64,000 nucleotides of DNA from Cyprinus carpio (GCF_018340385.1 NC_056574.1:20070276-20134275), one strand, 5' to 3'. Positions 39,780-54,700 are shown, counted from the first letter of the stretch. Translations and numbers: made by a program. The notes: a model not told the origin generated them from the letters alone.

Positions 39780-42700
39780 CACACACACACACACACACAG
39801 TTCAGGCATAACATTATGACCACTAACAGGTGAATGAATTACACTGATTATCTCTTAATCACGGCACCTATTAGTGGGTGGGATATATTAGGCAGCAAGT
39901 GAACATTTTGTCCTCAAAGTTGATGTGTTAGAAGCAGGAAAAATGGGCAAGTGTGAGGATTTGAGCAAGTTTGTCAAGGGCCAAATTGTGATGGCTAGAC
40001 AACTTGGTCAGAGCATCGCCAAAACTGCAGCTCTTGTGGTCTTCCCGGTCTGCAGTGGTTAGTATCTGTCAAAAGTGATCTATCAAAAGTGCATGTCCAT
40101 CGACAGAAACATATATTATGCGAACTGTTTTATACATTGTACGTGCATGCATAAAATGTTTAATACATACATTTTAAACTCCTTACCCTTAATCCTTATC
40201 CAGTAAATCATGAACATCTGGAAAAGCCATTGAGCTATCAAATATTGGACAATGGGAGCCCTTGAAGTCAAAAAGGTTGAGAACCACTGCATTAAATGTT
40301 TTTTCTTTCTTTATTATCCAGATGTTGTCTCAGATCAAGCTATGTATGTAGGATACCTGTGTTTTTGTGAATTTGGTTCTAAATAGATTCTAAATTTAGA
40401 AAAGTAAGTTCAAACATCTTGATGAAACATGATTTCTGTGTGAAAACACCTTTACCCAGGCAGGTTATGCACAAATACATGCGCACACAGCTCATTAAAG
40501 AGTCCCACTCTCTTACCCGATGACAATCTCCTCCAGACAGCACTTCCTGGATGAAAACTGCAGGGCCATCAGGTCTGTTGGAGCCACCGCCAATGGTAAT
40601 ACCCAGACTGCAGGAGCGAGCGACTGATATCAGCTGAATCACCCCTTCACCTGGGTGACTGAAACTCAGTATTACTAGTATGAACTGTTGGGTAAAATAG
40701 TTAAACAATTCAGAAAGTAAACACAACTAAATCATTGTTTTCCATTGTTTTACCTTAGGGAGCGTAGCAAGGGTCCTGTGTTGTTGTAGTTACTCTGAGA
40801 GCCAGCAGGACTAAGCAACAGAGGACTTTGAGAACTGGATGAAGACCCTGATGATGTGCTTTCCAAGTATCTGCCTGCTTTAGCACAAAAAGATGCATAA
40901 AGATGTGAGTGAAAAACTAATGTTCACAAATCAACCTTGACATAATACTAGGTGGATATAAGAGCCACCAGAGGGCAGTGACACAACCCATCAATTTATC
41001 TATTTCAAAAATAACAGTGATTTCAGTAATTAAAGAACAGTGTATCCAAACTAACTAAAAATAAATATGCAAAACCTTTGCTTGTTATATGCTACCATTC
41101 AAAAGTTTTAGGTCAAAAAGATTTTTCATTTATTTATATATTTTTAAAGAAATGAATACTTTTATTCAGCACAAGGATGCATTTAATTGATCAAAGATTA
41201 CAATAATGAAATGTATAATGTTATCAAATTTTCTATTTCAATAAAATTTTGTTATTTTTAACTTAATATTCATCAAAGAATCCTGGAAAAAAAGTGTCAG
41301 TTTCCATAAAAATATGAAGCAGCACATCTGCTTTCAACATTGATAATAATAAGGAATATTTCTTGAGCTTTGCTATCAAATGAATAAATGACATATTAGT
41401 GGAAAACAGAAAACAGTTATTTGAACAATTCAAACTTTTGAATGGTAGTGTATGTAAAAAGGTGTGCTGAAATCAAGAGAAGCTGTAATGTTCATTAAAA
41501 GTCATGAGTTTAAAGTTTGCAAACTGAAGTTTGTGGTATTGTCAAAGAAAATGTCCAGACAAATACTTCGGACCTAAGCTCTGTCTCATTTGCACTTTTA
41601 AATTAAAGTCTCAGATGAAACTATTTGCTGTGCTTAAAGCAAGTTACATCATTAGAATATTCTACACTGAGGGGAGAGCAGGGATCAGACTGAGCAGTCA
41701 GTGCATGAGCACACGCTCTGTTCTCAACAGCTTTTTCTGTGGAGTGTCTTTCCTCCGGCAGAAACAGATGTTCAGGATTGCATAATAGACAAATGAGCTG
41801 TCTTAACCCATTTTCAAGGGCTGATTTGTTTCTCCCCTAAACATTATAATTATAATTGACTTGAGTCTTAAATAAGAGATCGCTTTTCGAAAACACAGTT
41901 TGTATTTATGTATATTGTTTTACATTCATATTTGAGAAAGAGTAAAACTGTAGACATTAAAAAGAGATGATGACGAAGAGTTTTCTTCCTCTCCTTCTCC
42001 TGTTTGTTAGCCAGTTGTGAGGATCATATTGCATGAATCAGCATTTCATAACCTTTGTTATGTCAGGGAAGTAGTGAGGTTAGGAAAGAGACATTCTAGC
42101 ACACCTGTGCACAGAAATAAAAGAATTTACAGAAGGCACTACTATGCCTTTAAAATGTGTATATTCTTGTATTTTAAACTAGACAATGACTGAAAAATAG
42201 AAACATACTATGCTGAATAGGTGAATTCCTGGTAGATCCTGTGCTGCCATTTGAGCCGTATTTTTCAAGGAGCTCTGCAAATTCTTGCCTACATATAGAC
42301 AAAAGTGGAAATAAAAATAATGTAACCAACCAAGAAAAAAAATGTAAACCTTCAATAACATCATACAAAAATAACCCAAATACGTTTAGACACCTAAATG
42401 ACACAACAGTTCTTACTGCGCTCAGATTATGTAAGAATAGCTTGCACTATTCCAAAATAATATCCCGTCAGTTAATTCGTTTGTGAAAGACTCAGGAATG
42501 TTATGTACACAATCCAACTATGCTCTAAGCAGATATGACCCTCTAGATACCTGAATACACATATATCTTATATATGTGGCAGAATATTTTCATAAAAGTT
42601 TAAAATTAAATAAAAATCATGAAATATATATATATATATATATTAGAGAGAGAGAGAGATAACCAGCTTTTCCAGTAAATGTTTGTTACCGGAAAACAAC

Positions 42701-45700
42701 TGATCCTACCAAATCATTGTACTGTTACTGAAATATAAGGCAATGTCAGTGGATTTTGTGATCAGTCTACTGAGTAAAAATAAACATGCTGAGTTCTCTT
42801 TAGTTTCCTTTAGTTGGGCTGGGCCCCATCTAAAGTCTATTTAAATATTCCCCTCCATCTCAGTCCATTTTCCCCTAGACACCTCTTGAGTGTCAAATAT
42901 AGGTCAAGAGAAATGTGCTGTCACTGGACTCAAATGGACATGTGTCCATTACGCACTGGTGCACAGCCTCGGCCACTGGCATCTTTACCTACATGCAGGT
43001 GTCCCTGAAAGACTCCAAAGAAATATGCAAATCTAAGCAGACCTTTGCTTCTTTTAACTACAATGCAAAGTGACTTTGTCGATTGAGAAGACTATATAAG
43101 GACAGCCAAGCCTTTAATAATAACTGTAGACCCATAGATCTCTGTGTTCCTCCATACCAGAGACGATTTATTCTAAGCCCAAAATATCTAGGTGAACTCA
43201 AAGTGACAGCTTTCGAAGTACATGATGCAATGTAAAAAGAGCTTTTTCCTCCTTTTGCTCCGTCCTCAGGACCTGTTATCAGTGCGGATTAAAGGGAGGG
43301 AGGTCAGACAAGGTTGTAATGCATATGGTAAGGAGCTGACTCTAAAAGGCTTGAGCATTGTCTCAATAAACCGCCTCAATAAACATACACATTCTAAACT
43401 GTCTTCCTCATAAAAACACACAAACAAAAAGCCCAGAAATGCTGCACTCAGTCTTTCGGTCCCTGAAGACTTCCAGGTTGTTGATATGCGGGTGAAGGCA
43501 GCGGAGGTCTCTGAATGGAGGGAGAGGCGTAATCCCTTCAGTGTGCATTGGTTAAGGGCAGAACGCAGATTAAAGCATGGAGACACAAGTACTCATCTCA
43601 TCATGGCTTAAACTGTGAGTCTGTTCTCTTTCTCCCTCACTCTTGCTCCCTCCGTATCTCCATGCACGCAATGCACGGTTCTTTATTCATTCATGCAAAC
43701 TGCTGCCAGTACAGACCCATGGGACTGAATCTCCTGCCAGTATGTCCGTATATAAAGTTCAAAAGTACACCACGGTCATGCCACTGATATAAAAAAAAAA
43801 CAAATCTTACCAAACTCTGGAATATCCTTTTATTCTAGCGGCGTACTCACTCATTGGAACTTGATGCTGCATGAACAGACATTTTTATGTTTTGTATATC
43901 AAAACGATGCTGCATTGTATTGCAGGTGAACAGGTGTTCTTGTCCTGCACTAAACAGTGTGTAAATAAATAAATAAAAAGCCAATTCCGATCACAACATT
44001 TAAAGTGCACTGGAAAAATGAGTGTATGTTGAAAAAGATTTTCGCTCAGAAATTGCTATTTATTTTCAATAAATATTTGCAAAAAAAGTGAGATTAATAG
44101 ACATATCCCATGTAAACAGTTCCTGAACATTTAGTTCTAACCCTGACCAGAACATATCATGTATTTTCTTGTAAAAATGATTAGATTTTCCTGTGTTTTA
44201 TTTACAAGTTATATCTAAACTGTGCAAACTTTGGCCCTACAGTGAACTGAGTATGACACCTTGGATGTCCCCATTTTTGCCTTGCCACTGTTAAAATGTA
44301 AAGGTTACATTTAACTGTGAGTAATTTTAGAAGTTACTTTTTACTTTTTTAAAGATTTTTAACCTTTTAGTGTAGCATTACATTAATGAATGACAAAATT
44401 ACTTCAACTATAATTTTGTACTCTTTCCACCTCAGAGCATTAGTACATACACTAAGAATGTACAATATTATAATCAAGTTTGAGGTCAGTGTGGTTTTCT
44501 TAAATAAATGTATACTTTTATTCATCAAAGATGCATTAAATAGATAAAACTTGACAGTACAGCTGTTATAATGTTACCAAAGATTTCTATTTCAAATAAA
44601 TGAAAATATTGTTTATAAAGTGTCCAGAATCATGGTGTTTTAGTTTCTTCAGGAAATCAACCTGTGAATGGCTTCCTTATAATTGTCTGTGTATATTAAA
44701 CTAGAATAGGAAAAATTTCACATGTACATGAAAAATGTGAGTAAAATGAGAGAATTATAAATGCTTATGCCTGAAAAAAAGAATATTGCTCATTACTTAA
44801 AAAAACAAAAGACCTAATTTAACTAAAGTTTTAAAGAGTGAAAAAGTCACTAGCATTTCCATGAGCAGAAATGTTGTTTTTCCATCAATAGTTTTTTTTC
44901 TAGTGAGTGAAGTTAACAGTGGAGAGAGGCAGTATGGGAGCCCTGCGGGCCCAAAGCTTGTCTTTGAATAGCACGCCAAGAGACTCACATGCACTGCCAA
45001 TACTCAGTCAGATCTAGTTTATGAACAAAATTATTCATCTTTCATTGAATTATTTAACATGTCTTCTAAGGGGTGGACATTTAAATGAAAGATACTCAGG
45101 TCAGACATCCATAGATCAATATCAGTGGATCAGAGTGTTTAAGTGATGGCAAGTGTTTGGTTAAATGTCACTGTGGCAGGTTGGCAGTGAAAGGGGCTAT
45201 AAGCAGAAGAGTCAGACAAAAAAAAGCAACTCTTTGGTTTGCTTAAAAGGTTAAATCTTTAGTAATAATTACTTTTTTAATAATTATGAATTTTAATTAT
45301 TAATTTGTAAATATTTTTAACATACACACACTACTGTTCAACGATTTGGGGTCTGTCTGATTTTTTAATGCTCTCCAAGCTCTCTCATGCTCATCAAGCC
45401 TGAATTTATTTGATCCAAAATACAGTTAAAACAGTAATATTGGTAAATATTATGTTCTACAATTCAAAATAACTGTTTTTAATTTTTTCTTTTAAAATGT
45501 AATTTATTCCTGTGATGACAAAGCTGACATCAGCATCATTACTCCAGTCTTCAGTGTCACATGAAATCATTCTAATATGCTGATTTGCTGCTCATAATAG
45601 CATCCTTGCTGAATAAATGTATTAATTTCTTTAAAAAAATGTTGCTGACCCCAAACTTTTAAATGGTACTGTATATTTTATAATTGTGGCTACTGTGCTC

Positions 45701-48700
45701 AACGTGCTTTGATAATTTAATGTTCAAATGTTTTTTTGTTTTTTCCTTTGGAAGCTGCTTTTAAAATCAACAATTTTTAATGTCTGAATTGAAATGACAT
45801 TTGTGATCTTCAGGGCTGATGTTATAATGAATAGATCAGTGGCTTACCTGGCTTCCTCATCTCTGGCTATGAGAAGGCGCATGTGATTGGTTGAGGATGC
45901 TGCTCTAAGAATGTCCACCGCTCTGCAATCAAACAACAGTATCATACATTAAGTGTATTAAAGGTGATAAAAGAATGAAAAGGTGCTAATTTTGGAGGTA
46001 GAAAGTCATCACAGAGTTCATATGAGCAAAATAGAAAAATAAATTAAACCCAAAACAAAGAAAAAACCAAGAGAGCAAGCTATGTACCGTTCACTTGTCA
46101 CGCCAATCAAGCTTTCACCATTCACCTCTAAGATCTGGTCTCCAGGCTGCAGGTTTCCTAATAAAGCATTAATAAAATAAAAACCATAAAGACCATAAAT
46201 AAAAACCTATGAAATGACTTGACAAATATATTACTATTACATACTACATAGTATTGTTGTGCATTCACACAGGGCATCGACGTTAACACTTCTCATTTAC
46301 TTTGAATGGGTGACGTCATGCATTGCCGAATTGAATTGTGGATCCATTTTATCGCGCCACTGGCGTTGCTCATGGCAGAAGTTCAAAAACATTTAACTTT
46401 TCAAGTGCCAATGCTGTCACTATGACAGTCGAGTCAGCACCAAGCTTCTGACACTCTACATCAAGCACTGACGCAGAGACCACATGTGAATGTACTGTTC
46501 CATATTATTCTTCATACTTTTTGCAATATAAAGACAGACTACCATTCAAAAGTTCAGTGGGTCGGTCAGATATTTTTCAGAAGAAATTAAGAATTTTATT
46601 CAGCAAGGATGCATTTAATTGATCAAAACTGACAGTAAAAACAGCAGCACAACTGCTTTTCACCATTAAAAATAATAAGAGATAAACATATTAGAATGAT
46701 TTCTGAAGGATCATGTGACACTGAAGATTGGAGTAATGGCTGCTAAAAAATCAACTTTGCCATCACAGGAATAAATTACATTTTAAAATATATTAAAATA
46801 GAAATGGTTATTTTAAATTGTAACAATATTTCACAATAGACCTTTTTCACAAGACTATGATGATGCGTTTCAACAGTCATCAGCATCTTAAATTTTTAAT
46901 GTTTGTACATTTATAGCACTATACTAGCATGTATTATATTACCTTTGCATCAAATTACAAAAAATGAATTAACGCTAATGCGAGGGTTTTTCTAAAACAG
47001 GGTCTATGGGAGTGATGGTAAATTTGACATTGTTCTCACTACTGACTGCCGTTATCAGTCTCTATATTTTCCTTTTTTTTGAAAGTCAAGATAACACTAT
47101 CATAGAGTTTTTCTTTTGCTAACTGAGAAAATGGGAATGCAATTTTTAAATTAAATAAATGCAGCCTTGTTGAGCATAAAAGGCCTCTATCAACAACATT
47201 TAAAAAAATCTTACCAACCCCAAACTGTTGAACGGTAATATATGTAGTCATTAAATCTGTTCTCTGTAGTACATTAAAGGAGTCAAAAATGAAGAATTTA
47301 AGAACTAAGAACATAAAGAGCTAATGCTGATAACCTAAATAAATGAAATAGATATTTTTGTCATGCTAAAGTAATTGCAAGGTGACTGTGATGTGAACTG
47401 CAATTCTTTTGACATAATTTAGCGACTCCTCATGTGTTTTAGTAAACTGTAGCAGTAGAAGAGACAGCATACAGCCCTCAATCTTTTTTTTTTCCTGTTT
47501 TTATTCCTGTAGAGTGACAGGAACTGTAGAGTGACTTTTTCCTCTACAGTTCTTGTAGGGCATATTAAAAACATCTCTCTCAAATATAGGTCAGGGTTAC
47601 ATCTTCTCGACCCCTTCTACCATCACTTCAGAGATATCTTGTCAGAACAAATGAAATCCGGAAAGGAACAAGCTATAAATTCTCAAAGGGGTCACCTATG
47701 TCCTACTCACCTCACTTCAGTCAAATATCACTTTTCCAGTGTCAGATTTTACACACAACCTGGATTATAGGTACTGTGATTTGTCTTTCCGCCAAACCAA
47801 AGAAATCAGCCAGGAAGCTTGCTGATTTCTCTTGAATGGTGAGCTGACAGCAATCATGTGAGCATGAATAAAAACAAGCAAAGCCCCCTCAGAGCGCATG
47901 TGCCCGTATAAGCTCCCGTATACCCCGTGCTCGGCAGCAGCAGAATGGGAGGCAGACTCTAATTCCAGTCCGTCAGGGGCATTAACTCTAAGCACAGGGA
48001 TGACGCTAAACTCCCCCTCACACGTGAGAGACTTAAGCAGAGGTATACGCAGTGAGACAGACAATCTGTTTTGCAGAAATGTGAACAGCTGCACTGACAC
48101 AGTTTCCTTTCTTAATGTGTGTTAAAAATTTCTGAAGTTCAATTTCTGTGGCTATTATATATACAGCATATGTGACTATATTAACAGTGTAAATCTAAAG
48201 TTTATCTCTAATACAGTAGATGCTTTGATTGATAATAACAAGATTGATAAATTTTGTTTATTAGCAAAAAAATCTGAATATATGGGGATCAAAGCAATTT
48301 AATTAAACTCACTGGTAAGAGCAGATTTCAACTTCCCATGCTGGATGACTAGCCTCATCAGCTACGTTTGGCTGGTAACAATGTGATTTTGCTAGTCTAA
48401 CAGCTAGACCAGCACCAAACCAGCATAAACTAGCCTGGACCAGCATGGAAATTCACACTTGTCTGAGCTATATCTTTTTCAGCTGTGTCTGAGAGACTAT
48501 AAATGGATGTTTAGACAAACTGATGTTTTAGGAGACCATCTGGACAAATGTTAAGGCAAACTGTGATTTAAAAAAAAAAAAAACTTTTTTGAGAAAACTT
48601 ACCATCACTGGAAGCAAGGCCACCAGGTAAGATCCTCTTCACATAAACGCCATATTCCTCTCCTGTTAGTTCTTTCACACCACCGATCACTTTGATTCCA

Positions 48701-51700
48701 AGAAGAGACAAAGCATGATTCACTCAAAGTAAGATATTTTTCTTCCATGCTTTTGTTTAGTTGTTGATATTGTATTTTTCAGTCAAATAAATGTAAGCAA
48801 AACACAGAAATCATATCGCAGTTCTTTACAACAGGCTGCATGACCAATTTCATTGCCAAATCAATGCCACTACATTGCCAGTATGCACTGAGAATTTGAA
48901 CACAGGTGAGAGATCTGAACATTCACTATTGTTTTCTGACAAAACAGACTGTGATTCATCCTTTTTCTATCTAAACAAGAGGAAATAAAGCAGACTTAAT
49001 GTTTACCATGAACAATAGACAGCTTTACCTGATGCCTGCTGAAAGAGCTTCAACTCTCATTTGTTCCCATTTAGAAACCCAAAGCTGTTTTAATAGTTAA
49101 AAAAAACATTCAGCATATTGTGTGTAATGTGCAGATTGTAACATACACTATCATTCAAAAGTTCATAATGGGGGTCAGTATGATTAAAAAAAGAGAAAGA
49201 TATTAATACTTTTATTCGGCAATGATGCAAAGGTGACAGTAAAAATATTTATAATGTTACTAAAGATTTATATTTCTAATAAATGCAATTGTTTTGAACA
49301 TTTTATTCATAAAAAATCCTATGGTTTCCACAAAAGAATTAAGCAGTACAACTGTTTTCAACATTGATAATAATGAGAAACATTTCTTGAGCATCAAATC
49401 AGATTATTAGATTAATTTCTGAAGAATCATGTGAAACTGAAGCATGGAGTAACATATCACAGGAATAAATGATGTTTTAAATTATATTAAAATAGAAAAT
49501 AGTTATTTTAAATTCTAATATAATACTGTTTTTACTTTACCCTAAAACATTTGAACGGTAGTGTACATTATATTATTTGTCACTTTGGTAAGGAAACTAA
49601 TCCTAATGTAAATATGATAAATACTGCACCCCAGCTGCTGAATGTTTGTTCCCATTTGTGTCTGATTTCAATTCTGATAACAGAGGACTTAAACAGCTTA
49701 TGTTCAATTGAGTCTCGCTAAAGTAAAGATTTACAGCTGACTTGGGTCAGTATTACTTTTAAGTATAACACACATAGGACTTTCAGAGCTTCAGGTATAT
49801 GCCGTGAAATCTGCATCCCCCCGACGTCATCAAGTAGAGTGAAATGAGTTTATTGGATTTCAGGAGGCCACAGCAACTCCGTAAAGCTTCTGTAAATCTC
49901 CCTGTGTGGTGACAGAATGATCTTCTTCCAGTGATGTAAACTCTGTGCTGCACTGAATCGATTACTAAGTTCGTTAAACACACAATCCTGTTTCACATCA
50001 CTGAGGTTAAAGGTATTGAGGTTAAAAGTATCTTAAAAGAAAGTTTTACCTTGACCAAAAATGAATAGTACCTTTGAAATACATTTTAAAATCATGTGCA
50101 CTCACATGAGATGAAGACTTCGGTCATACCAGCAGCCTAATAAAAACTCACATATTGCACGTGAGAGCTTTTCTTCCATATTGTGTCTTACATCCAAGTG
50201 AAAATAAAGGGCGGGGATTTGGTACTATGCATCGGTTGTTGACTGGAAGGAGGAAGATTTGAATGTGAGCTTGAGGTTGACTGTAAGAAAGGGGCGGGTT
50301 TTAAGCAGGCAAAATGATTGGAGACGCCTAAAATATGTTGATAGAAAAAAAATCACCCAATGAACCAGGTATGTGGTCAAAATAAACAATATATGCATAA
50401 ATGAATTTGTTCACAGTAAGATCAATAACATGTTATAAAAAATAGATAAACTTATGGCTCATCAAAAAAAAAATTATATTGAATAAATGCATTGCCTAGA
50501 CGCCAATGTGAAAGGATGGCAGATCCCTTCTTTTTTGAGAGAGTAACTGCAAATCAATGTTGTCAGGCCATTAATTGTTGAAACAGCAGGAACGAGCTTA
50601 GACACCACCAAAACATGAAAGCCTTTAATTAGATGAGCATCTTTCATACCCAAACCTGTGGAAGATTCATTTGCAGGCAGTTCAGAAGCATAATACATGC
50701 TAAAAGACACTTCCCTTGATGGATAGTACAGATGCTTTAGATTCGCTTTTGGTCACACAGTTTAGTCACACTCATGGAATAATAAATATCCTCTTTTTGC
50801 TTCAGGCTTGTATTTATAGACGGACAATGTATTGGTACTAATTGAGTTTTAAGCTGACATTGCACATTAATAGATTCACTTCAAGATAAATCTTGAAAAC
50901 ACTTTTATGAGAAGAACAGCAAACCGGTTATCCACAAAGTGTGTTCTGAACTAAACTCAAACTCAAAAAATTTCTTATAACTCAAAAATAAATGCAAAGT
51001 AAGGACTGTGTCTTGGAAAAACCCTTGAATGCTTATGACAGTGTCACACTTAAGTCTGTAAATGATAGCACTGCAAATATGTGTTGTAAAATATTTAATT
51101 TATCTTATCCAGAGCACCACTTCCTGAGTCTGTATTCATGAAAATGTCTCCTAAAACAGAATCGTCTTGTAACACAATGGACTGTTGACTGTGCAAGTTG
51201 GGATGTAAGAAGGACAGGTTTAAGGAGCTTAGAGCTGCCTTCAAATAATGTTTTTGATCTTTTGTGAAGAGGGAGATCAGGCTGCGGAATAAATATAACA
51301 AAGACAGCACAAGACTTGAAAGACTGGAAAACAACCGTACCCTAAACCTATCCCATAGCTTCGCTCCAAGACTCCACCATACACCCTATTTCACTTCCCC
51401 GTGGTCATTAGAGATCAGAGACGCGTGCTGTACAATAGGCCTCATTAAAATTGACTAGAAGATGTGCTGCTCCATACCTTTCTTATGTCTTGAATAAGTC
51501 TTATTTACCCTTCAGTCTCAATCCGCAGCCTTCTATGAAAGCATTTATTAAAAAATATGACTTCTAGAGTGTTCTGATGTAAATTATATAAACACACAAA
51601 TGTACTATGAAATGAATATGTTATGAGGCACTTACCTAATCCATTCTCACAATCTGTAAACTCCATGGAATGCACTGCTCGATCTACTCCATGCGGACCC

Positions 51701-54700
51701 ATCAGTGTCCTGTGCAGGACAAAGAAAAAAGCAGCATTTCATACATGTTAAAACATGCAAAAACAACGCAGTAACATAGTGAGACTTGTTAGATTCAGAG
51801 ATATTAACAAGGTCCTATCATTTTTGGTTGTTGTTGTTTTTTGTTAAAAACTTCTCTCTAAATTCTGGTAAATTTAAAGCTGCTGACTCAATTCTTATCC
51901 GAATATTGTTAAAAAAAAGACAAAAAAAGACAAACAAAAAAAAGAAACACTGAGTTTATGTGTGGGGTGAATTTGCTGTACTCGCTGTGTCTGTGAACTG
52001 TTATTAGTATCAAGCCCAGTTCTTTCCAGTGGGGAGTCAGAATAAATTATTTAGCATGAATGTCCTGTTTTTTTAGGCTCCTAAAATGGACTCTTTATTT
52101 CATGAACTCAGAATCTGTGTGTGATTAAGTTAAACTAATTCATTAAAGAACCCAATCCTTTTGGCAGTGGAAACACTGTTTTCATGCAGTTGTAGCGATG
52201 AATATAATGAAGTCTCTGACATTCAGGGCATTTTGTTGTAACTTACCAGCACTACACCATTTTAGGGCTGTTAAAGTTAACCTAGCTACTTCTGATATTA
52301 ATGAAATGGTTAATGCAGTAATTCAAACATATGAATTAAATATGTTTAATGCAATCATTTATCACATTTACCATATGTTATATTATTTTTATTCAAAAAA
52401 ATCCTAGGACTAATCATCGTTATTTTATTCTAATAAGAAAAAACAAACAAACAAACAAACAAAAAATGGGTTTCTGAGAGTACATCAAATGTTTATACAT
52501 AAGTTCAAGAAAATTTACTTGTTTTGTATCTTTTTTTTTTTTTTTTTTTTTTTGCTCACTTGTGATGTTTTCAATACTGTAAAAGCACTATACAAATCAG
52601 TTTTAATGTAACTGAATTATGTTAACATTAACACACTGTCACCTTAACAAAATATTCTCAATATTCCCAAATATCACAACTATTCTCCAGATGATTTATT
52701 TTTGTTTTTAGATTAATGGAGATATTTAAGCAATTATTTAATTTTGCAAAAAAAAACACATCCTAAATATCATGCTTAATATAATTCTCACATATATTGT
52801 CTTTGCACATGAAAATGTCCAGCTGCCTTTATATTTTACAAAGTGGGACCCTTGCAAATGGATCATCATTTTGGGTGGGTTCTTGTCATCAAAAAGTTTG
52901 AAAACTAAAACAAAAACAAACAAACTAAAAAGCATGTAACAAAGTTTTATGAATTCCATGAGGTATGCATGAATATATTTAGTGAGTATACGCATAAATA
53001 CATTATAATCTCCGGGTGATTTGAGCACATTAATAGTAGGCTACATCCTGTACAGTGTTGTGGATTCTTCAAAGCATAGCGTACAAATGAAATGAAACGC
53101 CCTTTCCACACTATAACTGCAGTCAATGCAATTAATATATAAGAACGAATGGTGAAGAAACCGACGTTCAGCACATTTTACTCACGTTTCCCATTCTCTC
53201 GCCAGTTACTTTAGAAAGTCCGCGAGCACGCTTTTTTGAGGACACACCTGAACACAGCTCAGCTACCACAAAGTACCCAAAAGTCCCCAAAACCGTCAGT
53301 ACCGGACAAAGTGAAGACGCGCGTTATGTCGACGCTTCTCGAGACTGCTCAAGCGCTTATTGCTCACTGGAGCTAATGAGATGGACAAAAGAGACATGAT
53401 GCCGCTCAACTACCACAAAATTACAAAACAAAGGTTTTTACCTGCTAATCATGACAGCTCCCTTGTACATGACCGAAAATGTAGGCATTTTTTTCAAGAG
53501 ATTTTTGCGCATCCAGCGACGTGTACCGTGCGCCCATTACTCTCGTGATCAGCGCCTCGCGGAGGTCCGCTACAGCGCGAGCCACATGATTCACTGCTAC
53601 AGCCCTCTAATACAGATGGTCCTAAACATCACCAATTTTGACCACAGATTAAATCTTATGCAACAGAAATGAGGGGGAGTGTTTTTGATATAGATATTTT
53701 TTGCCATTATGCCAGAAAGCCAAACATTTAGGCTACATTTATGAAAGGATTTTAAAGGCTTAAAAGTGGTATGATATACAAAGTGTTGATGACATTAAGC
53801 TATTTCAATCCAAGAGGTCTTTCAAGGACGTCAGGCTGAACTGTAGTATAGAAATATTGAAAAGTAATTTGCATCAGATCAAACCTGATATGGGAATTAA
53901 AACTGACAAGCTAATCTCTTGGGTCTTCAAACAAGACACAGGATATGATAATACCACTGAAACACATCATGATGAAGCCCACAGTTTAGTGGATTAAATG
54001 TGATGCAATAAATTCAATAAAAAAATGTTGTTGGGTAATCTAAAATGTGATGCATGTGGTAATTTAAGTGAACAATATTTTATATGACTAAATCAACCAA
54101 CAAATGTCATTGGTAAAAATCTGTTCAGATAGTATAGCATATTTTTACTTTTTATGATATACTGAAGGATGGCTGTGATTTTTTAACTTCCTGATGATGT
54201 GGAATCACACTGCCACTGTAGTTATTTTATGAGTCAGGGAAAAAAAGGGAAAAACGGGAAACACTGATGCTTTGGGGAAAAAAACAACATTTGTGCAAAA
54301 ACTCCAAATCCTTGTCAACTCAGAAAGACATATTTAATCTCTCGAGCGTTTCCATTTTTAGCCAGTGTTATTGTCTATGGTCATGCCATGCAAAGCTAGA
54401 GAGCTTTCCTCTCACACTGCAATCAGATTTATACACACATGCTTGAGGTAAAGTTACACAATAGCTAGATTACACTGTCCAAATTTACTCAGGTTTTTGT
54501 ATTCTTACAATATCATATGTAATGTTTTCAACTCTTTATGATTAGTGGGCTTAAAAAACATTCTTTGAAATGACTAACTGCATTTATAATGTAATGAAGT
54601 GACTTCCTGTTAAAATAAATTATTGTCATTTAGTGCTCAACAAATAGTGTTGCCTGTGCCCTAGTTAGAATCAGAGTGACACTTTGCCTTAAATGCATTG

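Larger units (their letters stand above)
39480..40289. mobile_element. hAT-like TIR element, 810 bp, composite
   Basis: Left end CAGTGGTTCTCAAACAGGGG and right end GTTGAGAACCACTG are inverted repeats of hAT type. The flanking octamers, caatgaac and cattaaat, match at five of eight positions. Inside lie a (TA)n(CA)n tract and a Tc1-like fragment. There is no hAT transposase. Confidence 0.75.

Noticed and set aside
43222..43787. Overlapping open frames on both strands
   Set aside because: They lie in an stxbp4 intron, have no recognisable domain and no splice sites that fit the gene.
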